Assembly (NCBI GenBank): GCA_016716005.1
Contig: JADJXE010000004.1
Location: 1-35,143 of the forward strand
Length of the DNA stretch: 35,143 bases
DNA from: Acidimicrobiales bacterium
GTDB lineage: Bacteria > Actinomycetota > Acidimicrobiia > Acidimicrobiales > JADJXE01
Direction of reading: 5' to 3'
In this document: positions 1 to 8,284 of the stretch, piece by piece
Layout: every line of letters starts with the position of its first letter
Position numbering within the stretch: position 1 is the stretch's first letter
Made by a program: the position numbers and the translations under genes
Notes under the pieces: generated by a model
What the model was told of the DNA's origin: nothing
The model's database searches: none
The model's input: only the letters and a program-made list of their open reading frames with translations

Positions 1-40
1 ACAGGGAGTCGGGTCGGTGGGGCTGTCGGAGCGCCGTTTC

Positions 41-81
41 TGTGGATAAGGCGGGCCGGGTTGGCTGTCGGCTTGTGCACA
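41..81. promoter_or_regulatory. Two DnaA-box-like sites upstream of terminase
   Basis: TGTGGATAA at 41-49 is the exact reverse complement of the classical DnaA box TTATCCACA. TTGTGCACA at 73-81 differs at one position from the actinobacterial form TTGTCCACA. The two sites are in opposite orientation, 23 bases apart, in the short non-coding leader before the small terminase. A role in host-initiator binding is inference; two sites could be chance. Confidence 0.4.
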
Positions 82-138
82 GGTTTCCCGTTGACCCGGT
101 CCGGGCGATGACCGGGGTGACTCCGTTCGGAGGTCTGC

Positions 139-591
139 ATGGCTGGTGTCGGTCCTGCTCCGAAGCCTGATGGTCAGCGCCGGCGGCGTAACGCGCCGAC
201 GTTCCAGTGGGTGGTGTTGCCGGCGGGGGGCCGTGCGGGTCCTGCGCCGCGGTTGCCGGTGAAGCGGCCGGCGTGGCTGGCTGAGACTCGCCGCTGGTGG
301 GAGCGGCAGTGGGCGTCGCCGATGGCGACCCAGTGGCGTGTCGACGACGGCGAGCTGGTGCGTCTGGCGTTCCTGTTCGAGTCGTTCCTGCGGGGTGTGG
401 GGAATCTGGCGGCGGTGTCGGGCGAGATGCGCCAGATCGAGGATCGGCATGGGATGAGCCCGGCGGCGCGGCTGCGGTTGCGCTGGGTGATCGATGGGGA
501 GCAGCCGGCGCCGATGGCGCAGAACGGCGGCGCCCGGGTGGTGCCGATCGGTCGTGGCCGCCGCCCCCGCGTCGATCCCCGCGCGGGCTGA
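139..591 (+). CDS. Terminase small subunit (P27-like)
   Basis: A 150-residue protein directly upstream of the large terminase. Such subunits recognise phage DNA and recruit the packaging motor. The N-terminus is basic (Arg-rich), followed by a Trp-rich helical centre (residues 50-75) and the segment MSPAARLRLRW near residues 115-125, which resembles the conserved end of P27-type small terminases. The ATG start has a good GGAGG site eight bases upstream. The stop lies three bases before the large-subunit start. Family assignment rests on position, size and this motif, so the role is well supported but the exact family less so. Confidence 0.75.
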   Translation: MAGVGPAPKPDGQRRRRNAPTFQWVVLPAGGRAGPAPRLPVKRPAWLAETRRWWERQWASPMATQWRVDDGELVRLAFLFESFLRGVGNLAAVSGEMRQIEDRHGMSPAARLRLRWVIDGEQPAPMAQNGGARVVPIGRGRRPRVDPRAG

Positions 592-594
592 CCG

Positions 595-2238
595 GTGGCC
601 CGGAAGGGCCTGCCCGCGTGGGATCCGCTGGAGCCGTGGCCGACGCTCGGCGGGGAGGTCGTCGACTGGGTCGAGGCGCACTGCGTGCACGGCCCGGGCG
701 ACGTGCGCGGCCAGCCGGCGGTGGTGCGCCGCGACGTGGCCCGCTTCCTGTGGCGCTGCTACGAGGTGCATCCGAGGGCGCTGTGCGGCCGGCCGGCCTG
801 CCGGTGCGTGGAGCGGGTCGGCCGCCGCCGCTATTCGTGGGCGGTGCTGAGCCGGATCAAGGGCACCGCCAAGAGCGAGGTCGCGGCGTGGGTCGTGCTC
901 GCCGAGCTGCTGGCACCGGTGCGGTTCGACGGGTGGGACGCCGACGGCGTCCCGGTGGGCCGCCCGGTCACGTCGCCGTACATCCCGGTGGCCGCCGTGT
1001 CCGAGGACCAGGCGGACGACACGCTGTGGGGGGCGACGGTCGTCGTGGCGGGCGAGGGGCCGCTGGCCGACGTGCTCGACGTCGGCCTGATGCGGATCAT
1101 CGACCCGCTGTCGGGCGGCGAAGCGAAGATCGTGACGTCGAGCTCGATCAGCCGGGACGGCGGCAAGCCGTCGTTCACGGCGGCCGACGAGGGTCACCTG
1201 TGGTTCTCGAGGGAGCTGCGGGACATGGACGGCTTCCTGCGCCGCAACCTGGCGAAGCGCCCGCAGGCGGAGCCGTGGGGGTTGTCGGCGACGACGATGT
1301 TCCGGCCCGGGCAGGGCTCGGTCGCCGAGCAGGACTGGGAGCGTGCCGGCATGTCGCTCCCGGCGGCTGTCCGTGAGCGGCGGGCGGTGCCGTGGCTGCT
1401 GTTCGACCATCGGGAGGCCGGCCCGGACCATGACACGTCGACCGACGACGGTCTGCGCTGCGCGGTCGCGGACGCCGCCGGGGACGCCGACTGGCTGGAC
1501 CTGGACCGGATCGTGGAGGACTACCGCCGTGACCCCGAGTCGGGCGAGCGGTTCTGGCTGAACCGCCGGACGGTAACCTCCGACCAGGCTGTCGACCCGC
1601 AGGTGTGGGCGTCACGCACCGACGCCGGCCGGGTGGTCGCCGACCGCGAGCAGATCACCCTCGGGTTCGACGGGTCGAAGTCCGACGACCAGACGTGGCT
1701 CGTCGCGACGACGCTGGCGGACGGCTGGCAGTGGCCGGTCGGCTGGTGGGCGCCGGACGGCTCGACCGACAGCGAGCTGCGGATGCGCGGCGAGGTGCGG
1801 GCGGCTGTGGCCGCGGCGTTCGCCCGCTGGCGGGTCGTCCGCATGTACGCCGACCCGCCCTACTGGGCCGACGAGATCGCCGAGTGGCGCGGCCAGTGGG
1901 GCGACAAGACGGTCCTGCCGTGGGAGACGTACCGGGACAAGGCGATGGCGTGGGCGGTCCACCAGTGGGCCGAAGCGATCCACACGGGGACGCTCACCCA
2001 CTCGGGTGACGGGCCGCTCGCCGAGCACGTCGCGAACGCCCGCCGACGCGACACCCGCTTCCTGATCGACGGTCGGCCCGGCTGGACGTTGCAGAAGGAA
2101 CGGCCGGGCAGCCCGCGCAAGATCGACGGGGCCGTCACGTCGGTGCTGTCGTGGCGGGCCCGCACCGACGCCCTGTCCGCCGGGCTGCTCCGCACGGACG
2201 AACCGCGTCGCACGCTGCGCACGTCGAGGAGGAGGTGA
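595..2238 (+). CDS. Terminase large subunit
   Basis: The 547-residue ATPase-nuclease that drives DNA into the prohead. The Walker A-like segment SRIKGTAKSE (about residues 86-95) is non-canonical, as in many phage terminases. The Walker B and catalytic Glu are seen in PSFTAADE (192-199). The C-terminal RNase H-fold nuclease shows three acidic positions in the expected spacing: D359 in LGFDG, D420 in MYADPP and D511 in KIDGAV. The start is GTG, three bases after the small subunit stop. Length and domain order are normal for actinophage terminases, and a portal gene follows. Confidence 0.93.
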   Translation: MARKGLPAWDPLEPWPTLGGEVVDWVEAHCVHGPGDVRGQPAVVRRDVARFLWRCYEVHPRALCGRPACRCVERVGRRRYSWAVLSRIKGTAKSEVAAWVVLAELLAPVRFDGWDADGVPVGRPVTSPYIPVAAVSEDQADDTLWGATVVVAGEGPLADVLDVGLMRIIDPLSGGEAKIVTSSSISRDGGKPSFTAADEGHLWFSRELRDMDGFLRRNLAKRPQAEPWGLSATTMFRPGQGSVAEQDWERAGMSLPAAVRERRAVPWLLFDHREAGPDHDTSTDDGLRCAVADAAGDADWLDLDRIVEDYRRDPESGERFWLNRRTVTSDQAVDPQVWASRTDAGRVVADREQITLGFDGSKSDDQTWLVATTLADGWQWPVGWWAPDGSTDSELRMRGEVRAAVAAAFARWRVVRMYADPPYWADEIAEWRGQWGDKTVLPWETYRDKAMAWAVHQWAEAIHTGTLTHSGDGPLAEHVANARRRDTRFLIDGRPGWTLQKERPGSPRKIDGAVTSVLSWRARTDALSAGLLRTDEPRRTLRTSRRR

Positions 2239-2246
2239 CCCCGTCA

Positions 2247-3599
2247 ATGGATCAGTCGCAGGGGTCGCCGGCCTGGTGGCTCGGCAAGCTCGCCGCCCGC
2301 ATCTCCCAGCAGACCGCCGACGCCGCCCGCCTCGAGCGGTACTACGAGGGGCTGCAGCCGCTGGCGATCGCCACGCAGGAGTACCGCGAGGAGTTCTCGC
2401 GGATGCTCGCCGCGGTGTGCGACAACTGGATGCCGATCATCGTCGACGCTGTCGAGGAGCGCCTCCACGTGGAGGGGTTCCGCATCGGCGGCGACCCGGC
2501 CGGCGACACGGACGCCTGGCAGCTGTGGCAGGCGAACTGCTTGGACGCCGACTCGGAGATCGCCCATTCGACGGCCCTCACGTGTGGGCGTGCCGCCGTC
2601 ATGGTGTGGGCCGGCGACGACGGCCAGCCGGAGATCACGATCGAGCATCCCGCCCAGGTCGCCGTCGCGTACGCGCCGGGCAGCCGCCGCCGCAAACTCG
2701 CCGCGGTCAAGCAGTGGGTCGACGAGTGGACCGGCGAGCATCACGCCAACGTGTACCTGCCCGACCGGATCGCCAAGCTGCGACGGCCGGACGCGTCGTC
2801 GGGCTGGGCGGAGCGGGCCGACGAGATCCCCAACCCGCTCGGCCTGGTCCCGATCGTCGAGCTGCAGAACCGCCCGAAGCTGGCCGGCGGCCGGTGGGGG
2901 GTGCGCAGCGAGATCGCCGAGGTGCTCTCCACCCAGGACCAGATCAACAAGCTGGTCTGCGACCTGCTGGTCGCCGCCGAGTTCGGGGCGTTCCGCCAAC
3001 GGTGGGCGACCGGCATCGAGCTGCCCGTCGACCCGGACACCGGCGTCGAACTCGAAGCGTTCAAGGTGGCTCTCGACCGGCTGTGGCACACGTCGGCGCC
3101 CGACGCCCGCTTCGGCGAGTTCGGCCAGACCGACCTGGCGAACTACACGGCGGCGATCGAGAACCGGGTGCAGAGCCTCGCGTCGAGGACCCGCACCCCG
3201 CCGCACTACCTGCTCGGCCAGTCGGGGGCGTTCCCGTCGGGCGAGAGCCTGAAGGCCACCGAGACCGGCCTGATCGCCAAGGTGCACTCCCGCCAGCGCC
3301 ACTACGGCGAAGCGTGGGAGGAGGTCATCCGCCTGGCGTTCGCGGTGCTCGGCGACGAACGCTCGTCGGCGACGGCAGCGGAGACGATCTGGTCGGACCC
3401 GGAGTCGCGCACCGAGTCCGAGCACGTCGACAGCCTGGTGAAGAAGCTGGCGCTCGGCGTGCCCCACCAGCAGCTGTGGGAGGACGCCGGCTACACCCCC
3501 CCGCAGATCGCCCGCTTCAAGGCGATGCTCGCCGAGCACGCCCTCACCCAGGCCGTCTCCTTCGGGTTGGACGCCCCCGAACGGCTCGCCGGCGAGTAG
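2247..3599 (+). CDS. Portal protein (SPP1 gp6-like)
   Basis: A 450-residue protein forming the dodecameric ring at the head vertex through which DNA passes. The order terminase-portal-MuF-scaffold-capsid identifies it. Typical portal features are the N-terminal segment around RYYEGLQPL, a central β-rich part, and a C-terminal helical region with RTPPHYLLGQ and FPSGESLKATETGL, close to conserved SPP1 gp6-type portal motifs. I chose ATG 2247 because GAGGAGGAGG lies just upstream, although the frame is open further 5'. Confidence 0.9.
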   Translation: MDQSQGSPAWWLGKLAARISQQTADAARLERYYEGLQPLAIATQEYREEFSRMLAAVCDNWMPIIVDAVEERLHVEGFRIGGDPAGDTDAWQLWQANCLDADSEIAHSTALTCGRAAVMVWAGDDGQPEITIEHPAQVAVAYAPGSRRRKLAAVKQWVDEWTGEHHANVYLPDRIAKLRRPDASSGWAERADEIPNPLGLVPIVELQNRPKLAGGRWGVRSEIAEVLSTQDQINKLVCDLLVAAEFGAFRQRWATGIELPVDPDTGVELEAFKVALDRLWHTSAPDARFGEFGQTDLANYTAAIENRVQSLASRTRTPPHYLLGQSGAFPSGESLKATETGLIAKVHSRQRHYGEAWEEVIRLAFAVLGDERSSATAAETIWSDPESRTESEHVDSLVKKLALGVPHQQLWEDAGYTPPQIARFKAMLAEHALTQAVSFGLDAPERLAGE

Positions 3600-3601
3600 C
3601 C

Positions 3602-4207
3602 GTGGACGCTCTGACCGCCGCCTACCGGGCTCGGGTGCGCCGGCTCGCCGGGCGCACCGTCGCGACGGTCGTCGACTGGTGGGACGGACTCGACGTCGAC
3701 GACACGGACGCGGTCGCCGTGTTCGCCCGGCGCTCCGCCCGCACGGTCGCCGCCGCTCAGATCGAAGCGGTCGCCGGCGCCGACGGCTACGTCGCCGGCT
3801 ACGTCGCCGCCCGCGGGGTTCCCGCACGGCCGGTCGGGCTGAACCCGGCCCGATGGGCGGGCCGCACCATCGACGGCGCACCCGTCGGCCGCGTCGCGGT
3901 CGGCGCGGTGATCTCCACTCGAGCCGCCCGGGCGGACAGCCATCCGGCCCCCCGCACGGTCGGCACCGCTGTCCTGACCCGCCGGCTCGGCGACACGGTC
4001 GTCGACACCGCCCGCGCCGCCGAACGGGCAGCGATGGACGCCCAGCCCGCCGTCGCCGGCTTCGACGTCGTCGCCGCACCCGACGCCTGCCCGTTCTGCG
4101 CTGACCTCGCCGCCGGCGAACAGCGCCTCCTCGACGCCGACGTCGAGTTCCACCCGCACTGCCGGTGCACCACCCGACCGGTCGTGACACGCGACGCCCG
4201 GCGCTGA
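3602..4207 (+). CDS. MuF-like minor head / capsid maturation protein
   Basis: A 201-residue protein starting at GTG two bases after the portal stop. The C-terminal cluster CPFCADLA (residues about 163-170) followed by FHPHCRCTT is the cysteine-histidine signature of phage Mu gpF-type minor head proteins, probably binding a metal. In this position the family makes a few copies that sit near the portal and help assembly or DNA ejection. It has no extra toxin domain such as some MuF proteins carry. The next gene begins 44 bases on with its own ribosome site. Confidence 0.82.
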   Translation: MDALTAAYRARVRRLAGRTVATVVDWWDGLDVDDTDAVAVFARRSARTVAAAQIEAVAGADGYVAGYVAARGVPARPVGLNPARWAGRTIDGAPVGRVAVGAVISTRAARADSHPAPRTVGTAVLTRRLGDTVVDTARAAERAAMDAQPAVAGFDVVAAPDACPFCADLAAGEQRLLDADVEFHPHCRCTTRPVVTRDARR

Positions 4208-4251
4208 ACAGGGCGGACCACCACCAACCCACTCCACCTGGAGGACACCTC

Positions 4252-4842
4252 ATGGCTGAGGGCACCCCCGACCCGCCCGCCGACGACAGGACGTTCACGC
4301 AGACCGAGCTGGACCGGATCGTGCAGGACCGGCTCGCCCGCGAACGAGCCAAGTACGGCGACTACGACGACCTGAAGGCCAAGGCCGGCCGCCTCGACGA
4401 GCTCGAAGCGTCCCAGAAGACCGAGCTCGAGAAGGCGCAGGAGACGGCCCGCCAGGCGGAGGAGCGGGCCCGCAGCGCCGAGGAGCGGGCCCGGGCCGTC
4501 GCGCTGCGGGCCGCGGTCGTCGCCGAAGCGGCCCGTGTCGGTGTCGTCGACCCGGACGCGGTCGCCGCGCTGCTGCCCGCCGACGCTGTGACCGTCGCCG
4601 ACGACGGCAGCCCGGCCGGTGTCGCCGAAGCGGTCGCCGGGCTCCTCGACGCCAAGCCCTACCTGCGGGCCAGCACCCCACAGGGGACAACCACGCCCAC
4701 CCCGGGCGGAGCAGACGGCGGCCCCCGAGGCGCGCCGGCACCCGGCCAGCTCGGCCGCGACGACCTGAAGGGCATGACGCCCGAGGAGATCGTCAAGGCG
4801 AAGAGCGAGGGCCGCCTCAACCAGCTCCTCGGCGTCACCTGA
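4252..4842 (+). CDS. Capsid scaffolding protein
   Basis: A 196-residue acidic, Ala/Glu/Arg-rich protein with a long predicted coiled coil (about residues 35-95; TARQAEERARSAEERAR is strongly heptad-like), a Pro/Gly linker, and a short C-terminal helix ending in EEIVKAKSEGRLNQLLG, a pattern typical of scaffolding proteins that contact the capsid. It lies immediately before the major capsid gene. The ATG follows GGAGG at a good distance. Scaffolding proteins are absent from the mature virion. Identification is by architecture and position. Confidence 0.85.
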   Translation: MAEGTPDPPADDRTFTQTELDRIVQDRLARERAKYGDYDDLKAKAGRLDELEASQKTELEKAQETARQAEERARSAEERARAVALRAAVVAEAARVGVVDPDAVAALLPADAVTVADDGSPAGVAEAVAGLLDAKPYLRASTPQGTTTPTPGGADGGPRGAPAPGQLGRDDLKGMTPEEIVKAKSEGRLNQLLGVT

Positions 4843-4867
4843 CGCCCGACCCGAGAAAGGCCCCCTG

Positions 4868-5716
4868 ATGGCCATCACCAACTTCGTTCCCGAGGTCTGG
4901 GCCGCCCAGCTCCAGGCATCCCTCAAGAAGGCGCTCGTCTACGCCGGCCCGTCGGTCGTGAACCGCGACTACGAGGGCGAGATCACCGAGTACGGCGACA
5001 CCGTCCGGATCACGTCGATCTCCCGTCCGACCGTCGCGACGTACACGCCCGGCTCGACGACCGTCACCCCCGAGCAGCTCACCGACGCGCAGCGCAGCCT
5101 GCTCATCGACCAGGCCAAGTACTTCGCGTTCGAGGTCGACGACGTCGACCTGCGCCAGGCCCGCTCCGGTGGCGCCCTGATGGACGAGGCCGCCACCGAG
5201 GCCGCCTACGCGCTCGGCGACGTCGCCGACCAGTACGTCGTCGGCCTGTACACCGGCGTCGACTCCGGCAACGCCCTCGGCACCGTGTCGGTGACGACCG
5301 CGGCGCTGGCCTTCACGCAGCTCCGCAAGCTGAAGGTCAAGCTCGACGAGGCGAACGTCCCGCAGGCCGGCCGCTACGTCGTCGTGCCCCCCTGGTACCA
5401 CGGTCTGCTCCTCGAGGACGACCGGTTCGTGCGGGCCGACGCGTCCGGGTCGACCGAGGCGCTCCGCAACGGGCAGGTCGGCCGTGCGCTCGGCTTCGAC
5501 GTGCTCGTGTCGAACAACGCGCCGCTCGTCACCGGCGACGACTACCTGGTCCTCGCCGGCTACCCGGGCGCGATCGCGTACGCCGAGCAGATCAACAAGG
5601 TCGAGGCGTACCGGCCGCAGGACGCCTTCTCCGACGCGATCAAGGGACTCCATTTGTACGGGGCTAAGTTGCTGCGCCCGACCGGCATCGCGACGCTGGT
5701 GGCCTCGATCACCTGA
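4868..5716 (+). CDS. Major capsid protein (HK97 fold)
   Basis: A 282-residue shell protein. The start MAITNFVPEVWA and the centre with EVDDVDLRQA, the helix around DEAATEAAYALGDVADQYVV and the later GRYVVVPPWYHGLLL, VLVSNNAP, GYPGAIAYAEQI segments match P22-coat-like HK97-fold capsid proteins common in actinophages. The ATG has GAAAGG upstream. Its stop overlaps the start of a GIY-YIG endonuclease gene, which separates it from the head completion genes. Confidence 0.92.
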   Translation: MAITNFVPEVWAAQLQASLKKALVYAGPSVVNRDYEGEITEYGDTVRITSISRPTVATYTPGSTTVTPEQLTDAQRSLLIDQAKYFAFEVDDVDLRQARSGGALMDEAATEAAYALGDVADQYVVGLYTGVDSGNALGTVSVTTAALAFTQLRKLKVKLDEANVPQAGRYVVVPPWYHGLLLEDDRFVRADASGSTEALRNGQVGRALGFDVLVSNNAPLVTGDDYLVLAGYPGAIAYAEQINKVEAYRPQDAFSDAIKGLHLYGAKLLRPTGIATLVASIT

Positions 5717-6405
5717 TGTCGAAGGCGCGCGGTGTCTACGCCATCGTCAACGAGGCGACCGGCAAGGCGTACATCGGCTCGGCTGTGGACGTGCGGCGCA
5801 GATGGCAGGCACATCGCCGCCATCTGCGCCGCGGGTCCCACCCGAACCGGTACCTGCAAGCGTCCTGGGACCGCCACGGTGAGCCGTCGTTCCGCTTTGA
5901 GCTGGTCGAGCTCGTCTCGGCCGCTGCGTCGCTAGTGGAGCGAGAGCAGGCGTGGCTAGACGCCCTGCGCCCCTTCGACCGCGATAACGGATACAACCTC
6001 AGCCCGACGGCGTACAGCATTCTCGGCTACCGGTTCACCCCGGAGCAGAGGGAGAACGTCGCAACGTCTTGCCGGGGCAAGCCCAAGTCAGCCGAGCACC
6101 GTGCCCGACTGTGGGCGAACCGAGAGGTCGACGAGTCACACCGAGAGCAGATGCGCCTGTTGGGCGAATCCGGACGCGGTGTGCCCAAGTCGGCCGAGCA
6201 CCGTCGCAAGATCGGTGCAGCCCACGCCGGCAGCAAGAACACCCAGGCGAAACTCACCGAGGAGGCCGTGACGGAGATCCGTCGCAGGCTGGCCGAGGGG
6301 GAGACGGGGCGGAGCCTGGCGCGCACGTTCGGCGTCCACGAATCCATCGTCTCAGAGATCAAGACGGGGCGTCGCTGGCGCCACGTCCCCACCCCCACTC
6401 CGTAA
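5716..6405 (+). CDS. GIY-YIG homing endonuclease with NUMOD3 repeats
   Basis: A 229-residue free-standing homing endonuclease. The GIY-YIG nuclease lies at residues 1-95: GVYAIVNEATGKAYIGS is the GIY...YIG core, followed by the conserved Arg region and E75 in VEREQAWLD. It then has NUMOD3 DNA-binding repeats (KPKSAEHRARL; VPKSAEHRRKIGAAH) and a C-terminal helix-turn-helix (LTEEAVTEIRRRLAEGETGRSLARTFGVHESIV). It starts in the stop codon of the capsid gene (TGATG), so it is co-translated with late structural genes. The gene is probably a selfish insertion and not needed for the virion. It uses less biased codons than its neighbours. Confidence 0.92.
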   Translation: MSKARGVYAIVNEATGKAYIGSAVDVRRRWQAHRRHLRRGSHPNRYLQASWDRHGEPSFRFELVELVSAAASLVEREQAWLDALRPFDRDNGYNLSPTAYSILGYRFTPEQRENVATSCRGKPKSAEHRARLWANREVDESHREQMRLLGESGRGVPKSAEHRRKIGAAHAGSKNTQAKLTEEAVTEIRRRLAEGETGRSLARTFGVHESIVSEIKTGRRWRHVPTPTP

Positions 6406-6417
6406 AGGAGGGCCCCC

Positions 6418-6798
6418 GTGGCCCGCACAGCGATCACCGTCGTCGACCTGACCCCGAACACCGTCGTCGCCGACCCGGCCGGCACGGCCATCGACGCGAC
6501 GAACCACCACGTCTTCACGCCGGCCGACCCGACCGAGGAGTACGTCATCCGCGTCGTCAACACGTTCGACGGCGCGAAGACCGCGACGATCAAGGCTGGG
6601 GACAACCCGCCGGCCGACGCCGCCGGCCAGGGCGACCTGGCGGTCGCCTGCGGCGACGGCGACCCCACCGCCAGCGTCAAGTGGGTGGGGCCGCTCACCT
6701 CGGCCCGCTTCATCCAGAACGACGGCACCGTCAACATCGACGTCGCCGCGTCGATGACCGGCTTCATCACCGTGTTCCGGGTTCCTCGGAGCGCCTGA
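6418..6798 (+). CDS. Small β-rich head protein, possible decoration protein
   Basis: A 126-residue protein starting at GTG with AAAGGAGG just upstream. It has no Cys or long helix and looks all-β, with the pattern HHVFTPADPTEEYVIRVVNT and a C-terminal SARFIQNDGTVNI. Similar short proteins lie directly after the capsid gene in many siphophages and are often annotated as head decoration or hypothetical. The role is inferred from place and composition only. A strong ribosome site would fit a high-copy virion protein. Confidence 0.45.
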   Translation: MARTAITVVDLTPNTVVADPAGTAIDATNHHVFTPADPTEEYVIRVVNTFDGAKTATIKAGDNPPADAAGQGDLAVACGDGDPTASVKWVGPLTSARFIQNDGTVNIDVAASMTGFITVFRVPRSA

Positions 6799-7070
6799 TG
6801 CCCGACACGGGCTGGTTCCGGGGTGCCGGCGGTGTGGTCGTCGAGCTCGACGTGCCGGCTGCCGGCACCCACCAGCGGGAACGCTTCGACGCGCAGCTCG
6901 CCGCCGGCGAGCTGATCCCGGTCGCCCGGGCGGTCAGGGTCGACGTCCCTGGCGGCGGCTACACGTGGGCCGAGACCGACGCGGCGCCCGAGCCCGAGCC
7001 CGAGCCCGACGGGCCGCCCCCGGTCGAGCCTCCCGCCGCGACGAAGCCGGCGGGTCGTCCCCGCCGGTGA
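6798..7070 (+). CDS. Small head-region protein with acidic Pro-rich tail
   Basis: A 90-residue protein, starting within the previous stop (TGATG). Residues 1-60 contain a small β-like part (GGVVVELDVPAAGTHQRERFDAQLAAGELIPV). The rest is a low-complexity Pro/Glu stretch made of PE dipeptides and ends in a basic Arg tail. I do not recognise a family. Genes of this size sit before the head-tail adaptor in many actinophages. Confidence 0.6.
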   Translation: MPDTGWFRGAGGVVVELDVPAAGTHQRERFDAQLAAGELIPVARAVRVDVPGGGYTWAETDAAPEPEPEPDGPPPVEPPAATKPAGRPRR

Positions 7071-7603
7071 ACAGCACCGAGGCGCGGCAGCGGCTCGAAC
7101 GGATGGTCGCCTCCGCGGAGGATCCCACCCTCACCTCAGCCGAGGTCGACGACCTTCTCGAGCTGGCCCGCCGGCCGGACCGGGCGGGGAACAGCCCGCT
7201 CAACGTGGACGGCGCCGCCGCCTGGCAGGCGGCGACCGTCTACACGGCCGGGACGGTCGTCAAGACGTCGGGCCGCTGGTGGCAGTGCGCGGTCGCGGGC
7301 ACGTCGGCTGCGACGGCGCCGTCGTGGCCCGATCTGGCCGGCCAGCCGGTGACGGGCCGTGCTGTCGACGACGGCGGCGTCGTGTGGGTCGACAACGGCG
7401 GGCCGTGGGCGGCGACGTGGGCTCTCGACGCCGCCGCGGCGGAGGGCTGGCGGTGGAAGGCGTCGAAGGTGTCGCCCCGCTTCGGGTTCTCGACCGGCGA
7501 CCAGCGGTTCGACCGGGGCGACGTGTTCGCCCACTGCTTGCAGATGGCCGCCGTCCACCAGCGCCGCGCTGCGGGGTCGACGGTCACGCCTGCCGGGGGG
7601 TGA
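7067..7603 (+). CDS. Head-tail adaptor with inserted carbohydrate-binding-like domain
   Basis: A 178-residue connector protein. The N-terminal helix (LTSAEVDDLLELARRPD) and C-terminal half (TWALDAAAAEGWRWKASKV, then RGDVFAHCLQMAAVHQ) match the helical head-tail adaptor (gp6/gp15-like) of siphophages. Between them, residues 51-112 form an independent β module: AWQAATVYTAGTVV, WWQCAVAGTSAATAPSWP, DDGGVVWVDNG. This W..Y..G..V / C..GTS...P.WP / DG.V.W pattern is common in phage tail and carbohydrate-binding proteins. The start is GTG, overlapping the previous stop. Confidence 0.75.
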   Translation: MNSTEARQRLERMVASAEDPTLTSAEVDDLLELARRPDRAGNSPLNVDGAAAWQAATVYTAGTVVKTSGRWWQCAVAGTSAATAPSWPDLAGQPVTGRAVDDGGVVWVDNGGPWAATWALDAAAAEGWRWKASKVSPRFGFSTGDQRFDRGDVFAHCLQMAAVHQRRAAGSTVTPAGG

Positions 7604-7609
7604 CCTGGG

Positions 7610-7957
7610 ATGCTGACCGCCGCCGAGCTGACGTCGATGCGTTCCCAGGTGGCCGCCGCGCTGCCGGACACGGTGTCGCTGTCCAGGCCGGGGGTGACGG
7701 TCGACAGCGAAGGGAACACGGTCGGCGTGCTCGCTGCGTTGAGCACCCCGGCGGGCTGGCTGATGGTGCCCGGCCCGTCTGACCGGCTGCTGGCCGACCA
7801 GGCCGGCCAGACGGTCGACGCTGTGCTGCTCCTCCCGTACGGCACGGATGTCCGTCCGGGGGACCGGGCGACGGTCGGCGGGGCGGCGTGGACGGTCGCG
7901 ACGGTCGCCGACGCCCGCCTCCACGCCCGTGCCGGCCTCAAGAAGGCGGAGGCGTAG
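7610..7957 (+). CDS. Head-tail stopper / head closure protein
   Basis: A 115-residue, β-rich protein between adaptor and HK97 gp10-like genes, the usual place of the stopper that closes the head after packaging. The segment YGTDVRPGDRATVGGAAWTVATVADA, with a GD..T..G..W.V core, is typical of these small SH3-like closure proteins. ATG start with few spacer bases after the previous stop. Confidence 0.7.
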   Translation: MLTAAELTSMRSQVAAALPDTVSLSRPGVTVDSEGNTVGVLAALSTPAGWLMVPGPSDRLLADQAGQTVDAVLLLPYGTDVRPGDRATVGGAAWTVATVADARLHARAGLKKAEA

Positions 7958-8284
7958 ATGCCATTCGAGATCGACGACTCCGACTTCCGGGCCGGCCTCG
8001 ACCAGGCCACCGACGACATGAAGGCCGACGCCGAACGGTCGCTCCGCCGGCTCGCCGACGACATGGCCTCCCGCATGACCGCCACCGCCCCCCGCCTCAC
8101 CGGCGCCGGCGCCGCGACCATCGCCGTCACCGACGCCTCCGCCGACAGCCTCGTCGTGCTCGACATCGGCCCCGACGCCTCAGCCTTCTACCTGGCGTTC
8201 TACGAGTGGGGCACCAGCCACCAGCCGCCCCGACCGTTCCTGCGGCCCGCCGTCGAGCAGGCCGTCGCCGCCTGGCAGCCCTGA
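7958..8284 (+). CDS. HK97 gp10-like neck protein
   Basis: A 108-residue protein with the layout of the HK97-gp10 family: an N-terminal helix (FRAGLDQATDDMKADAERSLRRL), a central TAPRLTGAG turn, and a C-terminal YEWGTSHQPPRPFLRPAVEQ. The last segment, with P-x-P-F-L-R-P-A, is the family hallmark. It completes the neck between head and tail. ATG begins directly after the previous TAG stop. Confidence 0.88.
   Translation: MPFEIDDSDFRAGLDQATDDMKADAERSLRRLADDMASRMTATAPRLTGAGAATIAVTDASADSLVVLDIGPDASAFYLAFYEWGTSHQPPRPFLRPAVEQAVAAWQP

Noticed and set aside
2244..4352. A 702-codon frame on the - strand
   Set aside because: It mirrors portal, MuF and scaffold genes, which have strong family motifs. 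The product is Arg/Gly-rich without recognisable segments; it is a by-product of high GC.
6990..7010. Repeated CCCGAG units as a regulatory repeat
   Set aside because: They simply encode a Pro-Glu linker at the end of a small structural protein.
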